64,000 nt of DNA. Origin: Mycolicibacter terrae. Its GTDB lineage: Bacteria; Actinomycetota; Actinomycetes; Mycobacteriales; Mycobacteriaceae. The stretch covers positions 3,286,001-3,350,000 of the forward strand of contig NZ_AP022564.1 of the NCBI RefSeq assembly GCF_010727125.1, in the 5' to 3' direction. Below the pieces are notes generated by a model. The model was not told the DNA's origin. It made no database searches and saw only the letters and a program-made list of their open reading frames with translations. Within the stretch, counting starts at the first letter, position 1. Each line of letters starts with the position of its first letter. A program made the translations under genes and the position numbers. Below, in pieces: positions 17,176-25,678 of this stretch.

Positions 17176-18543
17176 TCACTGCTGGGCTCTACCCAGGGTG
17201 ACCTGCACCGTCTTGGAGGCGCCGCCGGCATCCAGGTAGGTCAGCGTCACCTGGTCGCCGGGGGCCTTGGAGCGCACCGCGGCCACCAGCGCGTCGGCAC
17301 TGCCGATCGGGCGCTTGTCGAACGCGGTCACCGTCACGCCTTCGGGCAGACCGGCCTTGGACGCCGCCTCCCCCGGCACCACCTCGACCACCTTCGCGCC
17401 GTGCAGGCTGCGCTCGCTGCTGACCCGCACCCCCAGCGAGGCGTGCGACGCCGTGTGATCCGGCGAGTTGATGAGTTCGTCGGCGATCCGCTTGGCCTGG
17501 TCCACCGGAATCGCGAAGCCCAGTCCGATGGACCCGCTCTGGGCCTCGGCGGAGTCCCCGCCCATCGTCGCGATCGCCGAGTTGATCCCCACCAGGTCGC
17601 CGTTCATGTTGACCAGCGCCCCACCGGAGTTGCCCGGGTTGATGGCGGCATCGGTCTGGATCGCGTCCAGCACGGTGTTCTGGTTGCCCGCCTCACCGCT
17701 GGTGGAAACGGGCCGGTTGAGCGCGCTGACGATGCCGGTCGTCACCGTGCCCTCCAGGCCCAGCGGCGACCCGACGGCCACCACGTGCTGCCCCACCCGC
17801 AAATCCGCCGAGGAACCGAGGGTGATCGGGGTCAGATCGGAAACGCCCTGCACGCGCACCACGGCGATGTCGCTAGCCGGATCGGTGCCCACCACGCTGA
17901 ACGATGCGGTGCGTCCGTCGAAGAACGTCACCGTAGTCCTCGGCGGCGCCTTGGAGGTCGCATCAGCCTTGGCCGCGGCGGCCACCACGTGGTTGTTGGT
18001 CAGGATCATTCCGTCGGCCGACAAGATGATGCCCGAGCCCTCCTCGGACTGGCGGCCCAAATCGGTCTCCAGCATCACGACGCTGGGCACCACCTTCGCC
18101 GCGACCTTCTCGACCGAACCGTCGGGCAGGGTCACCGCGGCGGGCACACCCGGCGACTGGAGGCTGGTGTGGCTGCCCCCGGCGACGGTTTTGTGGTCTG
18201 AGTGCAGGGCCGAGCCCACCACGCCGCCCATCACGCCCGACAGCGCCGCGATGGCGACGGCACCGAGCACCAGCGCGCCCGAGCGCGGGCGTCTCGAGGG
18301 GACGCCCGGACCCGGGATCGGCTGCCGGCCGTAGGAGCCGTCATAGACCGAGCGGTAGGCCGGCTGCTGGGCCTGCTGGCCCGGCGACTGGGCGTAGCGC
18401 CAGTCGTACGACTGCGAGTACGGGCCCTGCGCGCCCCGGCCCGGATAGCCGGCCGGCCCACGCTGCTCCGCCGCTGACGCGCCCGTCGGATCGGACCGAT
18501 GCGGCTGCTGACGCGGCGGGGGATACCCCGGGTGGTTCATCAT
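17176..18543 (-). CDS. pepD: HtrA-like serine protease PepD
   Basis: 455 residues. A proline/glutamine-rich cytoplasmic N-terminus (1-85), one membrane helix (about 88-110), a trypsin-like protease domain with His in LTNNHVVAA, Asp in PASDIAVVRV and Ser in NPGNSGGALVN, and a C-terminal PDZ domain (LGVRVSSERSLHGAKVVEVVPG). It is a periplasmic quality-control protease of the MprAB envelope-stress pathway. It is 46 bp from mprB on the same strand, as expected for a co-regulated unit. Two adjacent ATG codons (18543, 18540) could start it. Confidence 0.95.
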   Translation of the reverse strand: MMNHPGYPPPRQQPHRSDPTGASAAEQRGPAGYPGRGAQGPYSQSYDWRYAQSPGQQAQQPAYRSVYDGSYGRQPIPGPGVPSRRPRSGALVLGAVAIAALSGVMGGVVGSALHSDHKTVAGGSHTSLQSPGVPAAVTLPDGSVEKVAAKVVPSVVMLETDLGRQSEEGSGIILSADGMILTNNHVVAAAAKADATSKAPPRTTVTFFDGRTASFSVVGTDPASDIAVVRVQGVSDLTPITLGSSADLRVGQHVVAVGSPLGLEGTVTTGIVSALNRPVSTSGEAGNQNTVLDAIQTDAAINPGNSGGALVNMNGDLVGINSAIATMGGDSAEAQSGSIGLGFAIPVDQAKRIADELINSPDHTASHASLGVRVSSERSLHGAKVVEVVPGEAASKAGLPEGVTVTAFDKRPIGSADALVAAVRSKAPGDQVTLTYLDAGGASKTVQVTLGRAQQ

Positions 18544-18589
18544 GTCGTTGCCTGCTCCTAGGGACGCGAAGTTGCCTCAACCACCATGC

Positions 18590-20044
18590 CTACGTGGACT
18601 GAGAACCGCCTGTGACAGCCGTGGCCGGCATCTTGCCCGCTGAGGTGGGTCCACCGGGCAACACCATCCGGATCGTCGTTCCCGGCGGCTGGCCCCCGGG
18701 GACGGTGTCTTCGACGGTGATCGCGCCATCGTGCTTGAGCACCACCTGTTTGACGATCGCCAGCCCCAGGCCGGACCCGGGCATCGCGCGGGCCTGATCG
18801 GAGCGAAAGAAGCGTTCGAACACCAACTCACGCTCATTCTCGGGAATGCCCGGACCTTGGTCGGAGACCACCAGCTCGACGTGCGTCGGGTCGATCTGAC
18901 GCATCCGCAAACCCACGATTCCGCCGGATGGGCTCCACTTGGCGGCGTTGTCGAGCATGTTGAGCACCGCCCGCGACAAGCCCGCGGCATCGCCGTACAC
19001 GTGCCAGGGGATCACCTGGATGTCGAACTCGATGTCGTTGCGGCGCCGCCGTACTCGCTCCATGCTGCGGTCGACGACCTCGGTGATGTCGACCTGCTCG
19101 AACGCGGCCTCGCGCCGGTCATCGCGGGTGAGGTCCACCAAATCGCCTACCAGCGTGGACAATTCCTCGATCTGACCGATTGCGTCAGCGCGCAGATCGG
19201 CCATCTCCTCGTCGGGCAGCTGCGGGGCGCCGGGCGCGGCGGACGCCATCAGCAGTTCGACGTTGGTGCGTAACGAAGTCAGCGGGGTCTTCAGTTCGTG
19301 ACCGGCGTCGGCGACCAGCCGCGCCTGCCGTTCTCGCGACTCGGCCAGCGCTCGCAACATCGCGTTGAACGCCTCGGTGAGCCGGGCCAATTCGTCGCTG
19401 CCGTAGACCGGGATAGGCCGCAGGTCATCGGTGCGCGCCACCCGTTCGGCCGCCTCGGTCAGCCGGCCCACCGGCCGCAGCCCGGTCCGGGTGACCATGC
19501 CGCCGGCCACCGCGGCCACCACGACACCCACGCCGCCGACGACCAGCAGCACCCAGCGCAGCTTCATCGTCACCGCCCGGGTGGGCGCCAAGCTCTTGGA
19601 GATCAGCAGCGTGCTGCCGTTGGGCAGGTGCACGGCCAGCACCCGCTGACCGGCCGCGGTCCGCCGCGACAGGAACAGCTCGCCACGGATGACGGCCTTC
19701 TCCTGCGGACCGACCGGCAATCGCTGGCCGGGCTGGTTGGCCGTGTAGATCGACCGCCCGGGATTGACCAGCATGGCGTTGACGTCGGAGTAGGCGGTGC
19801 CCTCGATCGCCTTGCGGGGATCGGCGGCCAGCGAGCCGCTGGCGATCAGCATCTCGGTGCGGCTCTGCAGCTGATTGTCGATGTCGTTGTACAGCGCCGC
19901 CGAGATCACCGCGTAGACGGCCACGGCCATCAGCACCACCACCAGCGCGACCATCGACATCGCCAGCAGCATCACCCGCCAGCGCAGCGACAGGGAGGTG
20001 TTCTGCGCCGAAGCGCCGTCCTGTCGCCGGTGGAAAAATTGCAT
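18590..20044 (-). CDS. mprB: Sensor histidine kinase MprB
   Basis: 484 residues: membrane helix about 23-47, extracytoplasmic sensor domain about 48-163, second helix about 164-187, HAMP (MVTRTGLRPVGRLTEAAERVA), HisKA with DAGHELKTPLTSLRTNVELL (phospho-accepting His), and HATPase (NAAKWSP, DQGPGIP, GSGLGLAIV). It senses envelope stress and phosphorylates MprA. The start overlaps the mprA stop by one base (ATGA type), so translation is coupled. Confidence 0.96.
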   Translation of the reverse strand: MQFFHRRQDGASAQNTSLSLRWRVMLLAMSMVALVVVLMAVAVYAVISAALYNDIDNQLQSRTEMLIASGSLAADPRKAIEGTAYSDVNAMLVNPGRSIYTANQPGQRLPVGPQEKAVIRGELFLSRRTAAGQRVLAVHLPNGSTLLISKSLAPTRAVTMKLRWVLLVVGGVGVVVAAVAGGMVTRTGLRPVGRLTEAAERVARTDDLRPIPVYGSDELARLTEAFNAMLRALAESRERQARLVADAGHELKTPLTSLRTNVELLMASAAPGAPQLPDEEMADLRADAIGQIEELSTLVGDLVDLTRDDRREAAFEQVDITEVVDRSMERVRRRRNDIEFDIQVIPWHVYGDAAGLSRAVLNMLDNAAKWSPSGGIVGLRMRQIDPTHVELVVSDQGPGIPENERELVFERFFRSDQARAMPGSGLGLAIVKQVVLKHDGAITVEDTVPGGQPPGTTIRMVLPGGPTSAGKMPATAVTGGSQST

Positions 20045-20736
20045 CAGGGTGGTGTCTCGCGAAGCACGTAACCCACCCCGCGAACGGTGTAGATCAGCCG
20101 CGGCTCGCCTTCGGCTTCAGTCTTGCGACGGAGATACCCGATGTAGACCTCCAGCGCGTTGCCCGAGGTGGGGAAGTCAAAGCCCCACACCTCCTCCAGG
20201 ATGCGGCTGCGGGTGAGCACCCGGCGCGGGTTGGCGATCAACATCTCCAGCAACGCGAACTCGGTGCGGGTCAGGCTGATCTGCCGGTCGCCGCGGGTGA
20301 CCTCGCGGGTCACCGGGTCCAGCGTGAGGTCCTCGAAGGACATCGCCACCGACTCGGACAGGTCCTCGGCGGTGGTGCGGCGCAGCAACGCGCGCATCCG
20401 CGCCAGCAGTTCCTCCAGCGCGAACGGCTTGGGCAGATAGTCGTCGGCGCCGGCGTCCAGGCCGGCGACCCGCTCGGAGACCGAGTCGCGGGCGGTCAGC
20501 ACCAGGATCGGCAGGTCGTCACCGGTGCTGCGCAGCTGGCGACAGACTTCCAGGCCGTCCAGGCGCGGCATCATGACATCCAGAATCATCGCGTCCGGCC
20601 GGTCACTGGTGATCGCCTCGAGCGCCTCGACGCCGTCGGTAGCCAATGAGACGGCGTAACCATTGAACGACAGCGATCTGCGCAGCGACTCGCGCACCGC
20701 GCGGTCATCATCAACAACCAGTACCCGGGTAGCCAT
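20044..20736 (-). CDS. mprA: Response regulator MprA
   Basis: 230 residues, OmpR/PhoB type. Receiver domain with acidic pocket DDD (9-11), phosphorylation site D53 (ILDVMMP) and K103 (LPKPF), then a winged-helix domain with [22 protein letters not shown] and [10 protein letters not shown]. It controls sigE, sigB and pepD in M. tuberculosis during persistence and envelope stress. The first gene of the mprA-mprB-pepD set. Confidence 0.96.
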   Translation of the reverse strand: MATRVLVVDDDRAVRESLRRSLSFNGYAVSLATDGVEALEAITSDRPDAMILDVMMPRLDGLEVCRQLRSTGDDLPILVLTARDSVSERVAGLDAGADDYLPKPFALEELLARMRALLRRTTAEDLSESVAMSFEDLTLDPVTREVTRGDRQISLTRTEFALLEMLIANPRRVLTRSRILEEVWGFDFPTSGNALEVYIGYLRRKTEAEGEPRLIYTVRGVGYVLRETPP

Positions 20737-20799
20737 AACTGCTATCCAATCATTGATGAACGATCTGGTGGGTAAAGCACCGCTCGTGTCGGAGCGTTA

Positions 20800-20973
20800 T
20801 TAGCGACGATCGAGGTCGATCAGACCCAGGCGAGCCGCCTTCAGCAACCGACGCGGCACCTTGTATGCACGGCCGGCGACCGACACGTTGACCAGGCCAG
20901 TTGCCTCGGCCTTCCACTGCGCGCGGCGACTACGGGTGTTCGCGCGCGACATCCTGCGCTTCGGCACGGCCAT
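20800..20973 (-). CDS. rpmF: 50S ribosomal protein L32
   Basis: 57 residues starting [20 protein letters not shown], the L32 signature, and ending in the [18 protein letters not shown] tail of mycobacterial L32. It lacks the four zinc cysteines of many L32 proteins, as is normal for this mycobacterial form. ATG 20973 is preceded by a GAGAGG ribosome site. An upstream in-frame start at 20991 would add six residues without support. Confidence 0.95.
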   Translation of the reverse strand: MAVPKRRMSRANTRSRRAQWKAEATGLVNVSVAGRAYKVPRRLLKAARLGLIDLDRR

Positions 20974-21077
20974 GGTCGAGCCTCTCCTCAAATTGACATA
21001 TCGCCGCTAGACGCCAGCGGCGGGACTTTTGAAAGGATAGCGGGTGACCAGCGTCGGCTCCAAAATTATCAACCCGC

Positions 21078-21120
21078 CGGTTCAGCGAGGCTCGACGAAG
21101 GAGAGGCGAAGCCGGGACCG
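21078..21120. repeat. Solitary copy of the 57-bp repeat core
   Basis: This 43-bp segment matches the core of the tandem repeats at 16988-17150 with two mismatches. It lies in the intergenic region between rpmF and the AtuA-like gene. A lone copy 4 kb away marks the element as dispersed rather than only a local tandem duplication. Confidence 0.85.
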
Positions 21121-21158
21121 GCGCCTGGGCCGAATGCTCTGCTCGGCCGTCGCCCACC

Positions 21159-21200
21159 TTGACGTGGCACCGACGGTACCGGCTAACCTACCGGTTGGTT
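21159..21200 (+). promoter_or_regulatory. Promoter and operator-like palindrome of the branched acyl-CoA operon
   Basis: TTGACG (21159-21164), 19 bp, TAACCT (21184-21189) form a promoter. AACCTACCGGTTGGTT (21185-21200) is a 16-bp palindrome with one mismatched pair, centred on ACCGGT, and overlaps the -10 and the likely start site. This is the placement of a repressor operator. The regulator is unknown; the TetR gene at 30299-30940 is a candidate only by proximity. Confidence 0.55.
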
Positions 21201-21217
21201 GAGTGATGGGATTGCGG

Positions 21218-22933
21218 ATGACAGCAGCGGTTCGAATCGGCAACTGCTCGGGCTTCTACGGCGACCGGCATGCCGCGATGCACGAGATGCTGACCGGCGG
21301 TGACCTGGACTACCTCACCGGCGACTACCTGGCCGAACTGACCATGCTGATCCTGGGACGCGACCGGATGAAGCATCCGGAGCGCGGCTACGCCAAGACC
21401 TTCCTCACCCAGCTCGAACAGTGCCTGGGGCTCGCCCACGACAAGGGTGTCCGCATCGTCGCCAACGCCGGCGGACTCAATCCGGCCGGCCTGGCCGACG
21501 CGGTGCGGGAGCTGGCTGACCGGCTCGGCGTTCCGGCCCGGGTGGCCCACGTCGAGGGCGACGACCTGCTCCCCCGGGCGGCCGAGCTGGGTCTGGGGTC
21601 GCCGCTGACGGCGAACGCCTACCTGGGCGCCTGGGGCATCGCCGAATGCCTGAGCGGCGGGGCGGACGTCGTGATCACCGGCCGGGTCACCGACGCCTCG
21701 GTGATCGTCGGGCCCGCCGCCGCCCACTTCGGCTGGGAGCGCACCGACTACGACCGGCTCGCCGGGGCGGTGGTGGCCGGCCACGTCATCGAGTGCGGCA
21801 CCCAGGCCAGCGGCGGCAACTACGCGTTCTTCACCGAGATTCCCACCGAGCAGCTGCTGCACCCCGGCTTCCCGATCGCCGAGATCCACGCCGACGGATC
21901 ATCGGTGATCACCAAGCATCCCGGCACCGGCGGGCTGGTCAGCGTCGACACCGTCAGCGCGCAGTTGCTCTACGAAGTCACCGGGGCCCGCTACGCCAAC
22001 CCCGACGTCACCGCCCGGATGGACAGCATCGAGTTGTCGCCCGACGGCCCGGACCGGGTGCGGATCTCACGCGTTACCGGCGAACCCCCGCCACCCACGT
22101 GCAAGGTGTCGCTGAACAGCATCGGGGGGTTCCGCAACTCCACCACATTCGTGCTGACCGGCCTGGACATCGAGGCCAAGGCCGAACTGCTGCGCACCCA
22201 GCTCGAGGCGGCGATGACGGTCCGCCCGGCCGAGCTCCAGTGGACGCTGGCCCGCACCGACCACCCCGACGCCGACACCGAAGAGACCGCCAGTGCCCTG
22301 CTGCACTGCGTGGTGCGCGACCCGGACCCGGCCAACGTGGGCCGCAAGTTCTCCGCGGCCGGGATCGAGCTCGCGCTGGCCAGCTATCCCGGGTTCTGCG
22401 TCACCGCCCCGCCCGGCGACGGCCAGGTCTACGGGGTGTTCACCCCCGGCTACGTCGATGCCACGCAGGTGCCGCACGTCGCGGTTCACGCCGACGGGAC
22501 CCGGGTGGACATTCCGCCTGCCGCCCAGACCCTGGAACTCGCTGCGGCCGCCGAGCCGGAGCTGCCCGAGCCGTTGCCGGCCGGCCCGAACCGTCGGGCC
22601 CCACTGGGGGCGATCGCCGGCGCCCGTAGCGGCGACAAGGGCGGCTCGGCCAACGTCGGGGTCTGGGTGCGCACCGCTGAGCAATGGCGCTGGCTGGCCC
22701 ACACGTTGACCACGGACAAGCTACGCGAACTGCTGCCCGAGACCGCCGAGTTGCCGGTCACCCGTCACCTGTTGCCGAAGCTGCGCGCGGTGAACTTCGT
22801 CATCGAGGGCATCCTCGGGCAGGGCGTGGCCTACCAGGCCCGATTCGACCCGCAGGCCAAGGGGCTGGGCGAATGGCTGCGCAGCCGTCATCTCGAGATA
22901 CCCGAGCAGCTGCTGTCAGAAGGGGAACTGTGA
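21218..22933 (+). CDS. AtuA-family (DUF1446) protein
   Basis: 571 residues. The N-terminus VRIGNCSGFYGDRHAAMHEML and the large alpha/beta domain up to about residue 380 match the acyclic terpene utilisation AtuA/DUF1446 family. The C-terminal part from about 470 (APLGAIAGARSGDKGGSANVGVW) is the fused AtuA-like second domain. The role of AtuA is not firmly known; in Pseudomonas it is needed for citronellol breakdown. Here it heads an operon with acyl-CoA dehydrogenases, a biotin carboxylase and a hydratase, and its stop overlaps fadE13. ATG 21218 is chosen; 21206 is possible. Confidence 0.88.
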   Translation: MTAAVRIGNCSGFYGDRHAAMHEMLTGGDLDYLTGDYLAELTMLILGRDRMKHPERGYAKTFLTQLEQCLGLAHDKGVRIVANAGGLNPAGLADAVRELADRLGVPARVAHVEGDDLLPRAAELGLGSPLTANAYLGAWGIAECLSGGADVVITGRVTDASVIVGPAAAHFGWERTDYDRLAGAVVAGHVIECGTQASGGNYAFFTEIPTEQLLHPGFPIAEIHADGSSVITKHPGTGGLVSVDTVSAQLLYEVTGARYANPDVTARMDSIELSPDGPDRVRISRVTGEPPPPTCKVSLNSIGGFRNSTTFVLTGLDIEAKAELLRTQLEAAMTVRPAELQWTLARTDHPDADTEETASALLHCVVRDPDPANVGRKFSAAGIELALASYPGFCVTAPPGDGQVYGVFTPGYVDATQVPHVAVHADGTRVDIPPAAQTLELAAAAEPELPEPLPAGPNRRAPLGAIAGARSGDKGGSANVGVWVRTAEQWRWLAHTLTTDKLRELLPETAELPVTRHLLPKLRAVNFVIEGILGQGVAYQARFDPQAKGLGEWLRSRHLEIPEQLLSEGEL

Positions 22934-24078
22934 GTATCTGGACCACCACCGAGCGCCAAGCGCTACGCAAGACCGTGCGCGGGTTCGTCGAGCGCGAAAT
23001 TCTGCCGCACGTCGACGAGTGGGAACACTCCGGCGAGCTGCCGCGCGAACTACACCGCAAGGCCGCCGAAATCGGCCTGCTGGGGGCGGGTTTCCCCGAG
23101 GAGGTCGGCGGCAGTGGCGGCGACGGCGCCGACGCGGTGATCGTCTGCGAGGAGATGCATCAGGCCGGGGCGCCGGGCGGGGTGTTCGCCTCCCTGTTCA
23201 CCTGCGGTATCGCGGTGCCCCACATGATCGCCTCGGGCGACGCGCGGCTGATCGACGAGTTCGTCCGCCCCACGCTGGCCGGCGAGAAGATCGGTTCGCT
23301 GGCCATCACCGAGCCCGGTGGCGGCTCGGACGTCGGGCACCTGCGCACCACGGCGCGCCTGGACGGCGACCACTACGTGGTCAACGGCTCCAAGACCTTC
23401 ATCACCTCCGCGGTGCGCGCCGACTATGTCGTCACCGCGGTGCGCACCGGCGGGCCGGGAGCGGCCGGGGTGTCGCTGCTGGTGGTCGAGAAGGGCACGC
23501 CGGGGTTTGAGGTGAGTCGCAAGCTGGACAAGATGGGCTGGCGATCCTCGGACACCGCCGAACTGTCCTACGTCGACGCTCGGGTGCCGGTGACCAACCT
23601 GGTCGGTGTCGAGAACACCGGCTTCGCCCAGATCGCCGCGGCGTTCGTCTCCGAGCGGGTCGGGCTGGCCGCGCAGGCGTATGCCAGTGCGCAGCGCTGC
23701 CTGGACCTGACCCTGACGTGGTGCCGGGACCGCGAGACGTTCGGCCGGCCACTGATCTCGCGGCAGGCGGTGCAGAACACGCTGGCCGAGATGGCCCGCC
23801 GCATCGATGTGGCCCGGGTCTACACCCGCCACGTCGTCGAGCGGCAGCTGGCCGGCGAGGCCTTCCTCATCCCGGAGGTGTGTTTCGCGAAGAACACCGC
23901 GGTGGAGGCCGGTGAGTGGGTGGCCAACCAGGCGGTGCAGCTGTTCGGCGGCATGGGTTATATGGCCGAATCCGAGGTGGAGCGTCAGTATCGGGACATG
24001 CGCATCATCGGCATCGGCGGTGGAACCACCGAGATCCTGACCTCACTGGCCGCCAAGACCCTGGGATACCAAGCGTGA
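22930..24078 (+). CDS. fadE13: Acyl-CoA dehydrogenase FadE13
   Basis: 382 residues, a normal ACAD. FAD/substrate motifs ITEPGGGSDVGHLRTTARL and KTFITSAVRADYV; C-terminal QLFGGMGYMAESEVERQYRDMRIIGIGGGTTEI. The acyl-CoA is dehydrogenated to the 2,3-enoyl-CoA with electrons to ETF. GTG 22930 overlaps the upstream stop (GTGA) and its own stop overlaps accD2 in the same way, which shows a tightly coupled operon. Confidence 0.93.
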   Translation: MSIWTTTERQALRKTVRGFVEREILPHVDEWEHSGELPRELHRKAAEIGLLGAGFPEEVGGSGGDGADAVIVCEEMHQAGAPGGVFASLFTCGIAVPHMIASGDARLIDEFVRPTLAGEKIGSLAITEPGGGSDVGHLRTTARLDGDHYVVNGSKTFITSAVRADYVVTAVRTGGPGAAGVSLLVVEKGTPGFEVSRKLDKMGWRSSDTAELSYVDARVPVTNLVGVENTGFAQIAAAFVSERVGLAAQAYASAQRCLDLTLTWCRDRETFGRPLISRQAVQNTLAEMARRIDVARVYTRHVVERQLAGEAFLIPEVCFAKNTAVEAGEWVANQAVQLFGGMGYMAESEVERQYRDMRIIGIGGGTTEILTSLAAKTLGYQA

Positions 24079-25670
24079 CGACCCTGAAGTCCACCCTGGA
24101 CCCCACCTCCCCCGCCTACACCGAAGCGGCGGAGGCGCTGAACGACAAACTCGCCGAGATCGATGCCGAGCACGCCAAGGCACTCGCCGGCGGCGGACCC
24201 AAGTACGTAGAGCGCCACCATTCCCGCGGCAAGCTCACCGCCCGAGAGCGCATCGAAGCTCTCATCGACGCCGACTCACCGTTCCTGGAGCTGTGCCCGC
24301 TGGCCGCCTGGGGCAGCGCCTTCCAGGTCGGGGCCAGCCTGGTCACCGGGATCGGCGCGGTCGAAGGCGTGGAGTGCATGATCGTCGCCAACGACCCGAC
24401 GGTCAAGGGCGGCACGTCCAACCCTTGGACGCTCCGAAAGATCCTGCGGGCCAACAAGATCGCTTTGGAGAACCGGCTTCCGGTGATCTCCCTGGTGGAA
24501 TCCGGCGGAGCGGACCTGCCCACCCAGAAGGAAGTCTTCATCCCAGGCGGTCAGATGTTCCGCGACCTGACTCGACTGTCGGCCGCCGGCATCCCGACCA
24601 TCGCGCTGGTGTTCGGCAACTCCACCGCCGGCGGGGCCTACGTGCCCGGCATGTCCGATCACGTGGTGATGATCAAGGAACGGTCCAAGGTGTTCCTGGC
24701 CGGGCCGCCGCTGGTGAAGATGGCCACCGGTGAGGAGTCCGATGACGAATCGCTCGGTGGTGCTGAGATGCACTCGCGCACTTCAGGCCTGGGTGATTAC
24801 CTCGCCAACGACGAACTCGACGCGGTGCGGATCGGTCGGCGGATCGTGGCCCGGCTGAACTGGGTAAAAAAGGGCCCGAAGCCAAAGTCGGTGACCGAGC
24901 CGCTGTTCGACTCCGAAGAGCTGATCGGCATCGTGCCCGCAGACCTGCGCATCCCGTTCGACCCGCGCGAGGTGATCGCCCGGATCGTCGATGGTTCCGA
25001 CTTCGATGAGTTCAAGCCGCTCTACGGGTCATCGTTGGTGACCGGCTGGGCACGGTTACACGGATATCCGATCGGAATCCTGGCCAATGCGCGCGGTGTG
25101 CTGTTCAGTGAAGAGTCCCAGAAGGCCACCCAGTTCATCCAGTTGGCCAACCGCTCCGACACGCCACTGTTGTTCCTGCACAACACTACCGGCTACATGG
25201 TGGGCAAGGACTACGAAGAGGGCGGCATGATCAAGCACGGCTCGATGATGATCAACGCCGTATCCAACTCGACGGTGCCGCACATCTCGCTGCTGCTCGG
25301 CGCCTCCTATGGCGCCGGGCACTACGGCATGTGTGGCCGCGCCTACGATCCCCGTTTTCTGTTCGCCTGGCCGTCGGCCAAGTCCTCGGTGATGGGCGGA
25401 GCACAGCTCGCCGGCGTGCTCTCGATCGTGAACCGGGCGGCCACCGAGGCCCGCGGGCAGCAGGTCGACGAGGAGGCCGATGCCGCCATGCGCGCCATGG
25501 TCGAAGGGCAGATCGAAGCCGAGTCGCTGCCGCTCGTGCTGTCGGGGATGCTCTATGACGACGGGGTGATCGACCCGCGCGACACCCGCACCGTATTGGG
25601 AATGTGTTTGTCCGCCATCGCCAGTGGCCCGATCGAGGGGACGTCGAACTTCGGCGTCTTCCGGATGTGA
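24075..25670 (+). CDS. accD2: Acyl-CoA carboxylase beta (carboxyltransferase) subunit AccD2
   Basis: 531 residues with the N- and C-terminal carboxyltransferase domains of the methylcrotonyl/geranyl-CoA carboxylase group: the ARERIEALIDADSPFLEL N-terminus, SGGADLPTQ, GNSTAGGAYVPGMSD, and GASYGAGHYGMCGRAYDPRF. It carboxylates an acyl-CoA with biotin-bound CO2 supplied by AccA2, encoded next. The GYMVGK-YEEGG loop resembles MCC beta subunits more than propionyl-CoA carboxylases. The substrate is not known for the M. tuberculosis orthologue as far as I recall. Confidence 0.93.
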   Translation: MTTLKSTLDPTSPAYTEAAEALNDKLAEIDAEHAKALAGGGPKYVERHHSRGKLTARERIEALIDADSPFLELCPLAAWGSAFQVGASLVTGIGAVEGVECMIVANDPTVKGGTSNPWTLRKILRANKIALENRLPVISLVESGGADLPTQKEVFIPGGQMFRDLTRLSAAGIPTIALVFGNSTAGGAYVPGMSDHVVMIKERSKVFLAGPPLVKMATGEESDDESLGGAEMHSRTSGLGDYLANDELDAVRIGRRIVARLNWVKKGPKPKSVTEPLFDSEELIGIVPADLRIPFDPREVIARIVDGSDFDEFKPLYGSSLVTGWARLHGYPIGILANARGVLFSEESQKATQFIQLANRSDTPLLFLHNTTGYMVGKDYEEGGMIKHGSMMINAVSNSTVPHISLLLGASYGAGHYGMCGRAYDPRFLFAWPSAKSSVMGGAQLAGVLSIVNRAATEARGQQVDEEADAAMRAMVEGQIEAESLPLVLSGMLYDDGVIDPRDTRTVLGMCLSAIASGPIEGTSNFGVFRM

Positions 25671-25678
25671 GGACTCTC

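Noticed and set aside
16959-17201. 80-codon frame through the 57-bp repeats giving 19-residue peptide repeats
   Set aside because: Stays open only because 57 is divisible by three; the same DNA core occurs alone and non-coding at 21078, and no ribosome site precedes it.
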